Source of the DNA: Prevotella sp.
GTDB lineage: Bacteria > Bacteroidota > Bacteroidia > Bacteroidales > Bacteroidaceae
Direction: 5' to 3'
Length of the DNA: 64,000 bases
Assembly: GCA_016286995.1 (NCBI GenBank)
Contig: JAEEVA010000013.1
Location: 1-64,000 of the forward strand
Shown here: one piece after another, positions 39,801 through 49,400 of the stretch
Numbering within the stretch: the first letter of the stretch is position 1
Layout of the letters: each line of letters begins with the position of its first letter
The notes under the pieces: model-generated
Databases searched by the model: none
What the model saw: the letters and a program-made list of their open reading frames with translations, nothing else
Told to the model about the DNA's origin: nothing
Translations under genes and position numbers: made by a program

Positions 39801-42800
39801 CCGTGCTCGGCAATGCTACGGCCTCCATCCACGACGTCTACCACCGCGACCTGATTACCATTGGTACAGGACATACCGGCGGACTCTACGGAGACGGTAA
39901 CCTGACCTTCGTCGATGGATATCGTGGATTGAACATCACCAACTATGGTACCGACTATTATAATATCTCCACGGAGATAGATATTATTACTTATCGTACT
40001 CTCCCCGCCCGTGAGCAGGCATACTATGAGCTGAAATACAGCTGTCTACAGGAATGTACCGATAATGAGGGAAAGACTTATTATCCTGCCGACCCGTCCA
40101 AGAACAGAAAGGCATCGACCATTACCGCCGACGAGTTCCTGGTGCGTTTTGAAGGTCAGACACCTGGTGCGTCTGACCCATGGATGATTGGTGAAGATGG
40201 CAAGCCAAATCCTGCATACTGGGAAGAGGCTGGTGTCTGCTCGCGTTATGCCGGTCGTATCATGAACACCATCCAGCGTGCCGACTTCTGTGGTGTGTTT
40301 GGTAGCCGTATGGTGATGCAGGGTGCCAAGGACCGTGTGGTTGACCAGAACGACAAGACCAACTACACCATCAACCGTGTGCGTGAGGTATCGCTCAACA
40401 AGAAACATTCAGTTATCTCCAGTGACAAGACCCTGAAACCTGGAGGAAAAGAAGAGGATGAGGATTGGGCAGATATGAACAAAGCTGTCCATGGCAACTA
40501 CTTCGGTATCTATAATATCGTGAACTACCTCGGTGCACTGACCAGTGACGTACACTTCAAAGACCCGGACAACGGCAATGAGGACAAGCGTAAGACTGAA
40601 AGTACCAGTACCCCAGCAGACGGCAAGACATACTATCAGTGGAAAGAAGCCAACAAGAATAATCAGACGCGCAACAACGGTAGCAGCCTGAACAAGGTGG
40701 CTCTTGCCTCGGGTGTGTATCTGGAACTGACGACGGAGAAGAGCACGGGTAACTCCATAGAACAAAAGGACTGGGGCTATATCACGGGTGTCATCGAGTT
40801 GGACCTGATTAACGTGCAGACGGGTATCGGCGGTGGCTTCGTCTATGCCAAGAACGAGCACGGCAAACAGCATTACGAAAAGTTAAGCCACAGTACATTG
40901 ACCGCCCTGAATGCGGAGGCTGTGACCCGGAAGGACTTTACCTATATCGAGACTAATCTTCAAGAGTTTGAGACATCGGGTAACTTCGTACACAGTACAC
41001 AGACCATCATCGACGACTGCTATCCTGAGAGTAACCGCTATAATCCAAGTTCCAGCGATTACGTGAAAGCACACTACTGGTATATCAAGGGACAGGTGTA
41101 CGTCTACGACCAATATATCTCTGCCTATACGGGTGCGCCCAATGCCTATAGCAAGGTGGAATACTTGAACCTGACGATTGCTGCAGCGTCACACGGTGAG
41201 ATGACTCTCGTGGACGTGAAGCCTAACCGCTATGCCTACTACTCTTCATTTAATAACAATAGCGGTACCAAGCTCTCGGCGGAAGGCGAACTGGAAATCG
41301 GTGAGAAGATTTATAAGCTCAACGACCCCATCAGCTATTGGGACTATAACCTGTTGTCCGCATCAGAGAAGAGACTGTTTGTGGATAAGACCTATGTCAC
41401 CATTGCCACCTGTAAGATCGGCCAAACCGTCTATCCTGCTGGTTACGTCATGCTGCAAAGTGAATACGATGATTTGAAGACTGCCGCAGGTGACCCGAGA
41501 ACGATTGACGGTTATGACAAGCCGGTGAAGGCTGTCGAACTGTGGGGTAAGGATGAGAACGACCAGGATGTCTATCTGAATAAGGACGAGGCATTTGACT
41601 TCGTCTTCCGTGAGTCGAACAACATGAGCCATAATACGGGTTATATGCTGACCTACGATGTTACCAACCCGAAGGTATGGAACACGTGGTACACACCGGA
41701 GAATGGAACAACGGCAGACAAGATGACCAAGGAACAATATGATTCAGCCGGTAAACCAGATGGTTACCATAACGGTCCGACCTATCACCCGACTGCTGAC
41801 GGTATCTACGGACAGAAGCAATACAAGGTGAGTGACATCATCGAGGAGGAAACGTATGTCATCTACGAAGGTGACGGTACTTCGGCAAACAAGGGCTTGA
41901 GAGGCGATCATTCAGCTGCCATTGAGGCACTCAACAACACCGATGCAGACGGTGATGGTGTAGCAGACCGCAAGCAGGCAACCTTTAAAAAGGCATACGT
42001 GGTAACGAGTACCATCACACTTGGTGACAAGCACCTCTATAAGGGAGCTACCTTGGCGAAAGAACAGTACACCGACGAACAATGGACAACCATATCCGGT
42101 AGTGTAACTGACGCCTTCGTCTGTACCAGTACCCTGAAGCTCGACGACAATGTCGTCATCTATGTCAACAGTGTGCTGACACAGGATGAGATAAATGACT
42201 TTAAGACGGCATACTCCAGTCTGGCTGATGCCATCGACGACGTGATGTCACCAGCCTACTATTGTACGGCTCCGGGCTACTACGGTGGCGACTGGTATGT
42301 ATCGAATAAGAACTACCGAGGCTTGGCGGCATGGAGTGCGCTGTCACCCGAGGATCGCGCCTCATTCTCCTTCAACTACGATGCCTTCGACGTGCTCATC
42401 GATCCGAAATACAGCAGGAATGAACTGGAGAAATACCAATACGACGGTTTGAACTTCACCACTGAGGAACAGGCAAAGACGAATCCTGCAGGCTATTCCA
42501 TCAGCCAGCCTCTGGACTACAAGGCTACCAACGGTGGTGCTGCATTCACGTACACTGATAAGGATGGTGTTTCGCACACAGTGGCTGCAGGTACAGAACT
42601 GGACCGTGTAGAATATGAGGTATTGCCCAATGAGCAGCACCACTATGCGCGCATCGAAGTGAAGACAGCGGGCAGCTACTACGTGGTGAAGAAAGGCTTT
42701 GTTCGCGGTGACACACCATACGCCGTCGGTCAGGTGCTCAGCTACGAGGAGTGGAACAGTCTGGGTGACGACCAGTCCAACACTACCACGCTGACCTTCA

Positions 42801-45800
42801 CGTCTACCGGTAACTACTATTACTGCCGTGAGTCCTATGTGATAGGTGAGAACGGTGAGGGTAAGGCTGTGACAGGTATCACCGGCATCGGTGCGGTAGC
42901 ATCGGGCAACAGAGCGGTAGGACAAACCGTAGAGGTTGGTCTTGTCATTGAAGAAGGTGACGAGGACGCAGGCTATAAGAGTCTGACCAACCGTCAGCTC
43001 GGCTTCACCATCCATGGTGTGGCACCTATCGAGACGAGTACGCTCTATGTCAGCCGACAGAGTGATATCTACGACCTCTCGACGGAGAAAATCATCACCG
43101 TCATCTACCAGTACAACTACGAGGAGAGCGATGAAAACGGTATGAACATCACACCGGTGAGCGAGCGGCACGTCATCAATATCCACATACAGTTCGAGAG
43201 TGGTATTCCTGAAGTGGAGAACATCTCCAAACCTAATATCGTACTGCCCGGCACGGAGATCACCATCCGTACGCCGAACGTCAAGCCTGGTGCCTTCGAG
43301 ATCCAGGGTGGTGGATGGATGCTGTTCGAACGTCAGTCGGACACCGAGAGTCATATCAACGGTATTGAGTTCACGCCGTCCAGCGATCCGCTCTATTGGT
43401 ATCAGGATGACTACTGGCTGGCCTACTATGCGAAGACCTACCTCGGCAAGACATTCTCGAATGCCGTCCAGGTGAGCGTGGCGAACTACCACGACCTTGC
43501 CGACGTGATGTCTGATGAGAATAAGACTCACCACATGTATATCGATAATCCGAATGTGAAGCGTGACCCGAAGATATATATTAAGTCTCAGGACGGTCTC
43601 ACCAACTTGGCGAACCTGTTTAAGCTCAGCACAGGCGGAAGTGTAGGAGAACATAGTTCAGTGAATACCGACCAAATTGGCAACTGTGCTAATCTGCAGT
43701 TCTACCTCCAGACGAACATCGACGCAAGTAGTTCCGCATGGACTCCTATCGGTGACAACACAAACTGCTTCGCAGGTATGTTCCATGGTGACGGCTATAC
43801 CATCAGCGGACTGACACCTGCGACGGGCACGACAGGCTCGCTCTTCGGCAAACTCTGCGGTAAGGTATATAACCTCGGTGTCACCGGTTCGTTCACGGGC
43901 AGCGGCATTGCTGACAGCGGCAGTGGTGACAAGAGCCGCGTAGAGAACTGCTGGGTCAAGACGACGGGTACCACTACGGGCAGCAAGGCTGTCTTCGGCG
44001 GCACTGTAGGCACCTTGGTGAACAGCTACTATGTCACAGGACAATACAGTAGTGCTAATACGGGTGCCACAGCCAAATCTGTTCAGGAATTCTACAATGG
44101 TACGGTGGCTTACGATTTGAACGGCTTCTACCTGAACAAGCGCTACTACGATAACAACTCTGCGTGGGAAGGTGAAAAGAAACCCTACGACTACCTCGCT
44201 TCAGCCATCGACGGTGAATTGCCTACAAGCCTGAGTGATGGTAATTATCCTGAAGGTTACGCCATCTATCAGCCTCAGCTGAAGGTGGCAGTAGGCGAGA
44301 CATTGCCTGATTTGGGCTATGTGGAGAACCGCTTCTATGATGGTGACTACCGCTACGCTGGCGGGTCAATTCCCGAGGGCGTCGACATGCGTACAAGGAC
44401 GAAGATGGTGACAATAGGTACGAAAACTGAGGAAAAGACGATCTTCTCGCCCATCTGGCCTGACGACTACCTGTTCTTCGGACAGGCTCTGAACTACAGT
44501 CACATGGATGGCATTGATGTCGCTGAGGAACGCACTCACCAAGACCTGCCGTCTCGTATCGTCAAGAGCAGCGACCGCATCCTGACAACTGAAGAGGGCA
44601 ACGTCATCTACCGTGCTCCGGCATACTTCCAAAGCAGTACGATGGGCGTGGCCTACTTCAATCCGCATGCCGTCTTTGCACAGACCAAGAAGGACGATGC
44701 TACTGTCATAGCTTACAAGAATATGACGGCTATCGACTTCACTGGTGGTAATGGCGATGTGGCAGGAGGCTATGAGCAGGGACTCAATGGTGGTAAGTTC
44801 TATCCCCCGTTGCTCGACGATGGAGGACTGAAGGATATATACATCGCCGACCTGACACGCAACCTCTTGGTATATTCTACCAAGGGCACACAGACCGATG
44901 ACGTGGTGAAAGGCTATCTGCTTGACGAGCCTATCGTGGAAACTGATGACAAATACCGTACCGTGAATACCTGGGATAGCTATTCGACCAATGTCCGTGG
45001 CCACTGGGTACAGAAGACGGATGATGGCTACATGGCACAGAGAGACCACCTGCTCGTCGACATGCAGGACTTCAACTGTCCTATCAGCTATAAGTTTGCC
45101 GATGACAAGCGCATGTGGTATCAACGCCTGCCTGAACGCTACGTCACAACGACTAAGGGTTGGGATGTCGTCAGTCTGCCGTTCACTGCCGAACTGGTGA
45201 CCACTCAGGATAAAGGTGAGATTACGCACTTCTACAGTGGCAGTAAGAGCATCGAGGGTAGTGATGCGAAGATTGGCCATGAATACTGGCTGCGTGAATT
45301 TACTGGTGGTAGTGCAAGTGGCAACACGTTCAATGCTACCTTCGATGTGCCTAACGGTGCTAAAGCAGATAAGACCGTTACCAACACCTTCCTCTGGGAT
45401 CACTACTACAGCAATGCCCATCAGTTGGATATCAATAAGGATACCTATCAGACGTTCTACAAGGCTGATCGCCAGTACAATGATTATGCCATGTTGACCA
45501 ACGACCAGGCATACATTGTGGGATTCCCCGGCAAGACGTTCTATGAGTTTGACCTCAGTGGTGAATGGACAGCAACATACACGGATCTGCCAGAACCAGA
45601 CCCCGTTTCACAGCAGACCATCACCTTTGCCTCTATGCCAGGCACCACCATTCTGGTTAGTGACACGGAGATAGCGAAAACTACAGCAAAGGGTCGTTAC
45701 ACCTTCGTACCCAACTATCTGAACAAGACGCTCACAGCAGGCTACTTCATGAATGATGACGGCGACAAGTTCAGTGTACCCAGTTCTATAGTAGCAGTAC

Positions 45801-46153
45801 CGTTCCGTCCGTACTTCGTGGCAGGCAGCATATCTGCCCCTGCACCTTCTACGCGCGGCATCCAGTACATCGTCTTCGACAATGCTGACTCATCGTTTGC
45901 CATCGACGACAAAGACCCGTCCGAGGGTGATGTCAGTGGCGGTCTGGAGTTCAGCGTCCGTCGTCACACCATCATTGTGACATCGACGCTTCGTCAGGAG
46001 GCCGACGTCCGCATCGTCAACACCGGTGGTCAGACCATCGCTGCGTTCAACATCCAGCCCGGTGAGACCATTGAGACACCTGTCCGCTCCAGCGGCGTTT
46101 ACATCATCCATGCCGCCGGTGGCCACTACGTGAAGAAACTATCGGTGAAGTAA
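33860..46153 (+). CDS. Giant YGGG-repeat secreted protein with T9SS C-terminal domain, 4097 aa
   Basis: The ATG is at 33860 (an in-frame TTG two codons earlier is less likely). A signal peptide (MRKILTIVLCSLSALMMQAQ) precedes about 1950 residues with some 30 (V/I/L)(Y/F)GG(G/N/C) motifs, many followed by a strand such as STTVTVRAG. This is the pattern of a right-handed beta-solenoid. Residues about 1970-3240 are less regular. GLUG-like segments follow (about 3280-3380), then a conserved GWDVVSLPFTAEL domain. The last 70 residues (VRIVNTGGQTIAAFNIQPG to KKLSVK) form a type A T9SS sorting domain. It would be exported by T9SS and surface-attached. It follows the last fimbrillin gene by 9 bp, which suggests a pilus-linked adhesin. 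Confidence 0.8.
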   Translation: MRKILTIVLCSLSALMMQAQVRIGGSVYGGGNAGDTGGSTTVTVRAGDLNCVFGGARMANIEGSAFVNIDGEHASNYILINRVYGGNDISGEIGTSDNLPTPVASNTDGVNNTWNAFVHISAKNISTYTAEEAAAYNTAHQLEEGQAGYVSEGDVKEDSNQPIYIGQLFGGGNGEYYYYNNVTDGKHYIYQSEKDFTDGKAPIASNETGFNLPNIDKTYVDVHGGSIVYAYGGGNNATVTESTVICVDNPTAVVNTIIDPTNPKADDDGELLTNARFKEMGINTSLSYPGSDEYQIGRFFGGNNQEVMAIRPTWHLQSGKIRNLYSGGNRGDMTSEVGLLLEIPKTSTIVVDNLFGGCRMANVDPKDENGNPVEVTNAALNKAFGYMTEAEYQYHFPDKLSARVLVRGGDIHNVYGGNDITGSVKGGNAVGIYTSISGDVYGGGNGSYPYTDNDKLKDNDIYGDLYYGDFMTEKGYTSSVEALNAFRPNAEAVSLRVAGNAITQQNGENLEVTSINPTIIGGAIYVGGNSASLKKKEGEENPMVELKIGSYVIADNVFLGNNGYNMVQNKNPRDVLSVMSGNAIDENNAEIKDAGNNPIDFSSINLTNSATFAAYMDGCAMDIRPSVVFDDATRGDPATYEDYSTYFGSIYCGGNVGSMTDPDQTTIDFKRKIVVFDKVVGGCNNAYVPAKSNVNAEYIGGIIGSTSERAENGFNDKKGNIRNRLVINFNGLKIQPKRWRITEGTYQDDAPTADDARPENYPNQYLIWNTVDGAGNPTSPVTSMVTSSSSYDSQTGTITSSDADKERRFKGGNIYGGCYQSGVVNGNVVINLNNSIIDRDILFDEVAEDEEGEAILYGHDNFTIKERRTGVILDEQGMDVLGGALNVFGGGKGAGTEIWGSTTINLNAGYTFQLFGGSEEGVIGRPKANGSYPFSYKIDDGTTDGVTINKAYSYDPKYSCYVNLRGANAGVSKQADHSEAMAECEFMYGGGFFGPIIGNTVINLGKGRIFNSFAGSCNADILGHTETYIGRHVKKDYENNMSANAASEDTYEGGFPWIRDKIYGGNDLGGRILGEKDFSSRVNINTLSMVHGYDKTSNPAPDVVKASAYLEYLQGRVDAIFGGCYGTYDYTEDRFTSRGYTNPDGSEREGFYKPFLNNAFVNFRPTYYDDKNVCKKVYGAGQGQSGESARDLLQNRSYVLIDIPQTVQFNKFGNMEVFGAGEWGGIGMGVNPNDLVDHQETQGENTVTVKGNPDKASAIIDLVRGNISAAYGASYKEGFTRRTVVNVPDGATIIINKIFGGGYGIDEDGYRNVKPCDAYEAQVNYNSDLANVTSAIYGGNNNYRRTLYAQVNIRKPVYNGDTDLNEQPMTATIYGAGYGVGTWAQYTEVNLLPGAEVYEVYGGGQMGRVMNKKSVDAWASEANAQATSDYNTAHTAWVNLPEEDKATTPEPQEPQDIDLTMGGYADDGLRNVLVHANRDGSKHNTNVHINKDAIVNMYYVQKPKGPGYSGGYAYGGGLGDSTDGTGDVYGTTYIDLLGGTVKKDLYAAGTSGCVMNEYNITKDDFGEDFIASANAYIEGGVARNVYGGGWEGTVGKHVGNITTAWSGDILGETNVVIGKLDGTGYYDGIPAIERNAYGGGEGGPVYGTAHLTLKNGYIGYVYNKDGTDDPETDIDEHYEEKIDDETSDVAGTLFDSGCIFGGGYIDNSSVDVTDVKMYGGYIRNSLFGGGEIAAIGRGTADETEDENGVANKIRKLTGIYKAGATNVSLYDGHVLRHVFGGGRGYDNLGGHGHLYSDGYVFGKTGVNIYGGEVGTEEGMANGYGNVFGGGDVGYVYGAIMENDGLYVGIKDGERYDDEWEGYYYKYKIGEDTPYTPSTTTPAATDTNWVTDPVTGEYILTEDCKVLIEPHCRAKVDVTINGHSYSAGDYVPTEDLHHLGNKSADASTWANLDDKGIIIHNAVFAGGNVTSGSDQLYAEAKTVLGNATASIHDVYHRDLITIGTGHTGGLYGDGNLTFVDGYRGLNITNYGTDYYNISTEIDIITYRTLPAREQAYYELKYSCLQECTDNEGKTYYPADPSKNRKASTITADEFLVRFEGQTPGASDPWMIGEDGKPNPAYWEEAGVCSRYAGRIMNTIQRADFCGVFGSRMVMQGAKDRVVDQNDKTNYTINRVREVSLNKKHSVISSDKTLKPGGKEEDEDWADMNKAVHGNYFGIYNIVNYLGALTSDVHFKDPDNGNEDKRKTESTSTPADGKTYYQWKEANKNNQTRNNGSSLNKVALASGVYLELTTEKSTGNSIEQKDWGYITGVIELDLINVQTGIGGGFVYAKNEHGKQHYEKLSHSTLTALNAEAVTRKDFTYIETNLQEFETSGNFVHSTQTIIDDCYPESNRYNPSSSDYVKAHYWYIKGQVYVYDQYISAYTGAPNAYSKVEYLNLTIAAASHGEMTLVDVKPNRYAYYSSFNNNSGTKLSAEGELEIGEKIYKLNDPISYWDYNLLSASEKRLFVDKTYVTIATCKIGQTVYPAGYVMLQSEYDDLKTAAGDPRTIDGYDKPVKAVELWGKDENDQDVYLNKDEAFDFVFRESNNMSHNTGYMLTYDVTNPKVWNTWYTPENGTTADKMTKEQYDSAGKPDGYHNGPTYHPTADGIYGQKQYKVSDIIEEETYVIYEGDGTSANKGLRGDHSAAIEALNNTDADGDGVADRKQATFKKAYVVTSTITLGDKHLYKGATLAKEQYTDEQWTTISGSVTDAFVCTSTLKLDDNVVIYVNSVLTQDEINDFKTAYSSLADAIDDVMSPAYYCTAPGYYGGDWYVSNKNYRGLAAWSALSPEDRASFSFNYDAFDVLIDPKYSRNELEKYQYDGLNFTTEEQAKTNPAGYSISQPLDYKATNGGAAFTYTDKDGVSHTVAAGTELDRVEYEVLPNEQHHYARIEVKTAGSYYVVKKGFVRGDTPYAVGQVLSYEEWNSLGDDQSNTTTLTFTSTGNYYYCRESYVIGENGEGKAVTGITGIGAVASGNRAVGQTVEVGLVIEEGDEDAGYKSLTNRQLGFTIHGVAPIETSTLYVSRQSDIYDLSTEKIITVIYQYNYEESDENGMNITPVSERHVINIHIQFESGIPEVENISKPNIVLPGTEITIRTPNVKPGAFEIQGGGWMLFERQSDTESHINGIEFTPSSDPLYWYQDDYWLAYYAKTYLGKTFSNAVQVSVANYHDLADVMSDENKTHHMYIDNPNVKRDPKIYIKSQDGLTNLANLFKLSTGGSVGEHSSVNTDQIGNCANLQFYLQTNIDASSSAWTPIGDNTNCFAGMFHGDGYTISGLTPATGTTGSLFGKLCGKVYNLGVTGSFTGSGIADSGSGDKSRVENCWVKTTGTTTGSKAVFGGTVGTLVNSYYVTGQYSSANTGATAKSVQEFYNGTVAYDLNGFYLNKRYYDNNSAWEGEKKPYDYLASAIDGELPTSLSDGNYPEGYAIYQPQLKVAVGETLPDLGYVENRFYDGDYRYAGGSIPEGVDMRTRTKMVTIGTKTEEKTIFSPIWPDDYLFFGQALNYSHMDGIDVAEERTHQDLPSRIVKSSDRILTTEEGNVIYRAPAYFQSSTMGVAYFNPHAVFAQTKKDDATVIAYKNMTAIDFTGGNGDVAGGYEQGLNGGKFYPPLLDDGGLKDIYIADLTRNLLVYSTKGTQTDDVVKGYLLDEPIVETDDKYRTVNTWDSYSTNVRGHWVQKTDDGYMAQRDHLLVDMQDFNCPISYKFADDKRMWYQRLPERYVTTTKGWDVVSLPFTAELVTTQDKGEITHFYSGSKSIEGSDAKIGHEYWLREFTGGSASGNTFNATFDVPNGAKADKTVTNTFLWDHYYSNAHQLDINKDTYQTFYKADRQYNDYAMLTNDQAYIVGFPGKTFYEFDLSGEWTATYTDLPEPDPVSQQTITFASMPGTTILVSDTEIAKTTAKGRYTFVPNYLNKTLTAGYFMNDDGDKFSVPSSIVAVPFRPYFVAGSISAPAPSTRGIQYIVFDNADSSFAIDDKDPSEGDVSGGLEFSVRRHTIIVTSTLRQEADVRIVNTGGQTIAAFNIQPGETIETPVRSSGVYIIHAAGGHYVKKLSVK

Positions 46154-46212
46154 ACGACATGATACAATATGGGCACATATATTAACATAGGTAATGCAGG
46201 ATTAGCGGTTGA

Positions 46213-46243
46213 GTTACCTTTGGGTAACTTACCTTTGGGTAAC
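46213..46243. repeat. Two tandem dyads (TTACC TTTG GGTAA)
   Basis: GTTACCTTTGGGTAAC (46213-46228) and TTACCTTTGGGTAAC (46229-46243) are adjacent palindromes of 5-6-bp arms around TTTG. They end 6 bp before a TAnnTTTG box, so they are candidate operators. Confidence 0.6.
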
Positions 46244-46249
46244 ATGTTG

Positions 46250-46257
46250 TATCTTTG
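46250..46257 (+). promoter_or_regulatory. -7 box upstream of the truncated AAA ORF
   Basis: TATCTTTG matches TAnnTTTG. The start is expected near 46261, about 22 nt before the ATG of the ATPase fragment. A TTTG at the usual -33 distance is lacking. Confidence 0.55.
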
Positions 46258-46282
46258 TGCTGTCAGATGAATATAAGTAAAT

Positions 46283-46498
46283 ATGAACACGCCATTTCAA
46301 TACGGAAAACTTGCCACTAAGGAGAATTTCGTCGACAGGGTGGAAGACAGGGCTCAATTGAAGAGTTTCCTCTCATCACACATTAACGTGATGCTGATTT
46401 CACCACGCCGTTGGGGAAAGTCCTCGTTGGTAAAGGTCGCTATGGTTCTCCCAAGAGCATTAAAGATGAAAGAATATAATGACACTAGATATGAATAA
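46283..46498 (+). pseudogene. Truncated AAA ATPase (N-terminal 71 residues)
   Basis: The frame starts MNTPFQYGKLATKENFVDR and includes a Walker A motif SPRRWGKSSLVKVAM, typical of Bacteroidetes AAA ATPases of about 380 residues. After KVAM the similarity appears to stop, and the ORF ends 17 codons later (VLPRALKMKEYNDTRYE). Walker B and all later domains are absent. It overlaps the start of the next giant gene by 8 bases. It now probably serves only as a leader ORF carrying a promoter. Confidence 0.7.
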
Positions 46499-49400
46499 CA
46501 GCATAGCAAAACAAAGGTATATCAGTTTCAATTTGTTTGAAGCATGGAAACAAAGTGTTTCAAGCATGAAAGCAAGTCGTTTGAAGCATGGAAACAACTC
46601 GTTTCTGGCATCGAAACCTATGTTAGTGATATCTCTTGTCTTTCTGATGCTACTTTCGGGCATCTCTAAGGCATGGGGACAGACGGACTATTCGGGCGTA
46701 TATTATATAGGCGCTGTTACCCACGGTGATACACCGGCCGACAATTTCTACCTGTGTCCAACGGTGAACTGGAAATATTACAAATCATCATCTCCATTCT
46801 ATACCAGTTATCCTACAGACACTGGTATGCCGTTTCTGACCACCTACAAGTGTCGTGGTACAGCTGGTTATGATGCAAAAGAGGCCGTATGGTATGTTGA
46901 GAAACATCCATCTTTGGATTACTATTATATCAAGCATGCCAGTGATAACAAATACCTAACTTACAATGCTGCCTTTCTAGCCAACTTAGGCCGTGTGCGT
47001 GTTCACCTTGAGGCTACACCTGCAGATGATTATGCATTGTTTGCTATTCGCTATATCTCTTCGAAAGACTCTTATGACATTATTTCTAAATATGTTGAAG
47101 ATAATATTGCTGAAGGAAATGATCCCGATGGTGGAAGAAAATATCTAAATGTCAATAAAGGAAACCAGCAGTCTCTTGAAGGTACAAATGCTGATAATTC
47201 CCAAGCGATAATGACTGGTGGTATCATTGGCCTTTGGACTGCAGGAAGTACTGAAAATACTGGTAGTGGTAAGTTCTATCTCGAACCAGCGTTGTCTATC
47301 GCCCCTCCAACCATTACCAATAATTATACCGCAGAAAATACATTTACTATTACTGCAGCGGAGGGTGCTACCATTTATTATACCACCGATGGCAGCACGC
47401 CAACAATATCTGATTATACAGGAACTGGTACAACTTCCGTTACTGTCAATCAGACGGAGAGCATGACGGTCATTAAGGCGATTGCGAAGGGCGCAAATGA
47501 CGCAACTGATCCTGTCCCTACACTGGTGACCACCTACTATCTCCCTGTATGTGAAAAACCTACTATTAAAGTCAGTGGTGGTACTGTTACCATCACTTGT
47601 GCTACTGCAGGTGCAGCTATTCATTATACGACAGATGGTAGCCCTGCTACGGCTTCGTCAACAACCTATACTGAACCATTTGCCAAAGGCAGCGCTTCAA
47701 CCATCAGGGCCGTTGCGACAAAAGCTGGTTATGTCATTTCCAGTGAGGGCACCCTCATGCCTGCCACGCAAGTTTCTTCTTCGAGCGAAATCGAAGACAT
47801 GACTGGTAATTATATATTAGCAGATGGCTTTAGTTCAACATCATCTATCGGCACTTCAGGAAATCCTTTCAAGGGTACTATTGACGGAAATATGGTGACG
47901 ATATCAGGCCTTAATCATCCTTTAGTAGCCTATGCCAATGATGCTACTATCAAGAATATCATTCTTGACAATGTCAGCATTAGTAGCGGAACGAATGTTG
48001 GTGCCATTTGTGCTGAAGCTACAGGCGACACCCGTATCTATAACTGCGGTGTGCTGGCAACGAATAGTACAGTAATGACAGACGAAGACGGCTATACCGC
48101 TATTACCTCTTGCAGCAGTACCATCTCAGGCAGTAACTATGTTGGTGGTATCGTAGGTCTGCTTGACGGCAGTTCGCGAGTCATCAACTGCTTTAGTTAT
48201 GCCAATGTTTCCGGAGGCACTGTCGGGGGTATTGTAGGCTATAACAACGTTGCTACCACAGCCTCGAACCTCAAGACGATGGTGATGAACTGCATGTACT
48301 ATGGCGAAGTCAGTGGCACTTCGATAGCACCTATCTACAATGGTGAGAAAATCACCAACGATGGCGATGACAATGGCGTAAACAACTTCAACTACTTCCG
48401 CCTCGAATCCTCATATATTGAGAATACAACTTTAACCAAGGTTTATAACTGTGCCCTCGGTGCAGAGACACGTTACCTGCAGAGATTCGAGTTCTTCCGT
48501 CATCTGCTGAATAGCAACCGTGAATTGGCTGCATGGTGGGCTACGGGTAGTCCAGATAACAAAGACGAGATGATGAAGTGGGTATTGGAACCATCGCAGA
48601 TAGGTTCTTCAACTCCTTACCCGGTACTGAAGGCTCCTGGCTACTACCCATCTGTGGTAAACATCGATGCTGAAAACGCTCCTCTTGCTACAGAGCGCAA
48701 CAAGGGTGGCAAATTAGGTACGCTTTCTGTTGAGATACAATCAGGCAGTGGAGCTGTTTTCGGTGCCCCGGAAGGTGCCTATATTACCCAATCCAGGCTC
48801 GAACTCAATATCACTGATAAAGATTTTGACCACTTCAATTTCAACTATTATAAGGTCCAGCTGCCTTACTATAACGATGTAGGAACGGGTAACTATACAG
48901 GTAATCGTGTAGTAACGGGATGGAAGATTGTATCTGTCACCACAGACGGGAGTGTCACTCCCTATAACAGCTTCACCACTGGCGATGATGCGCCAGCCTA
49001 CAACTTTGCCGACCGTAAATGTATCGCAAAAGACATATACAGCGAAACCAATAAACGCGTCTTTAATCAGGGTGCCTATTGGGATGTACCAGAAGGGGTG
49101 ACAGGCATCACAATTCAGCCTTATTGGGGCAATGCAGTTTATCTGTCCGATGCTTATTGGGATGTGACCTATAAGAATAGCGGTACTGATGCAATGGTTA
49201 CTCCCGTTAATGTCGATAACGTGGGTGGAGGTCAACACTATGGAAATGGTGAGAAATTTAACAGCCAGACCGTTTACACCAACATTGGCGATGCTATCGC
49301 AAGTACGGCACTTTATGCGGGTACAAATGAGGCTACGTATAGCGCCCGCAGCGTTTATGATTATGCAGTGGTGCTTGTGGGCAACTATCATCACAACAGT

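Noticed and set aside
42362..43654. 430-codon open frame antisense to the 4097-aa gene
   Set aside because: The sense frame is continuous with the giant protein. The antisense product is low in complexity with no motif or promoter.
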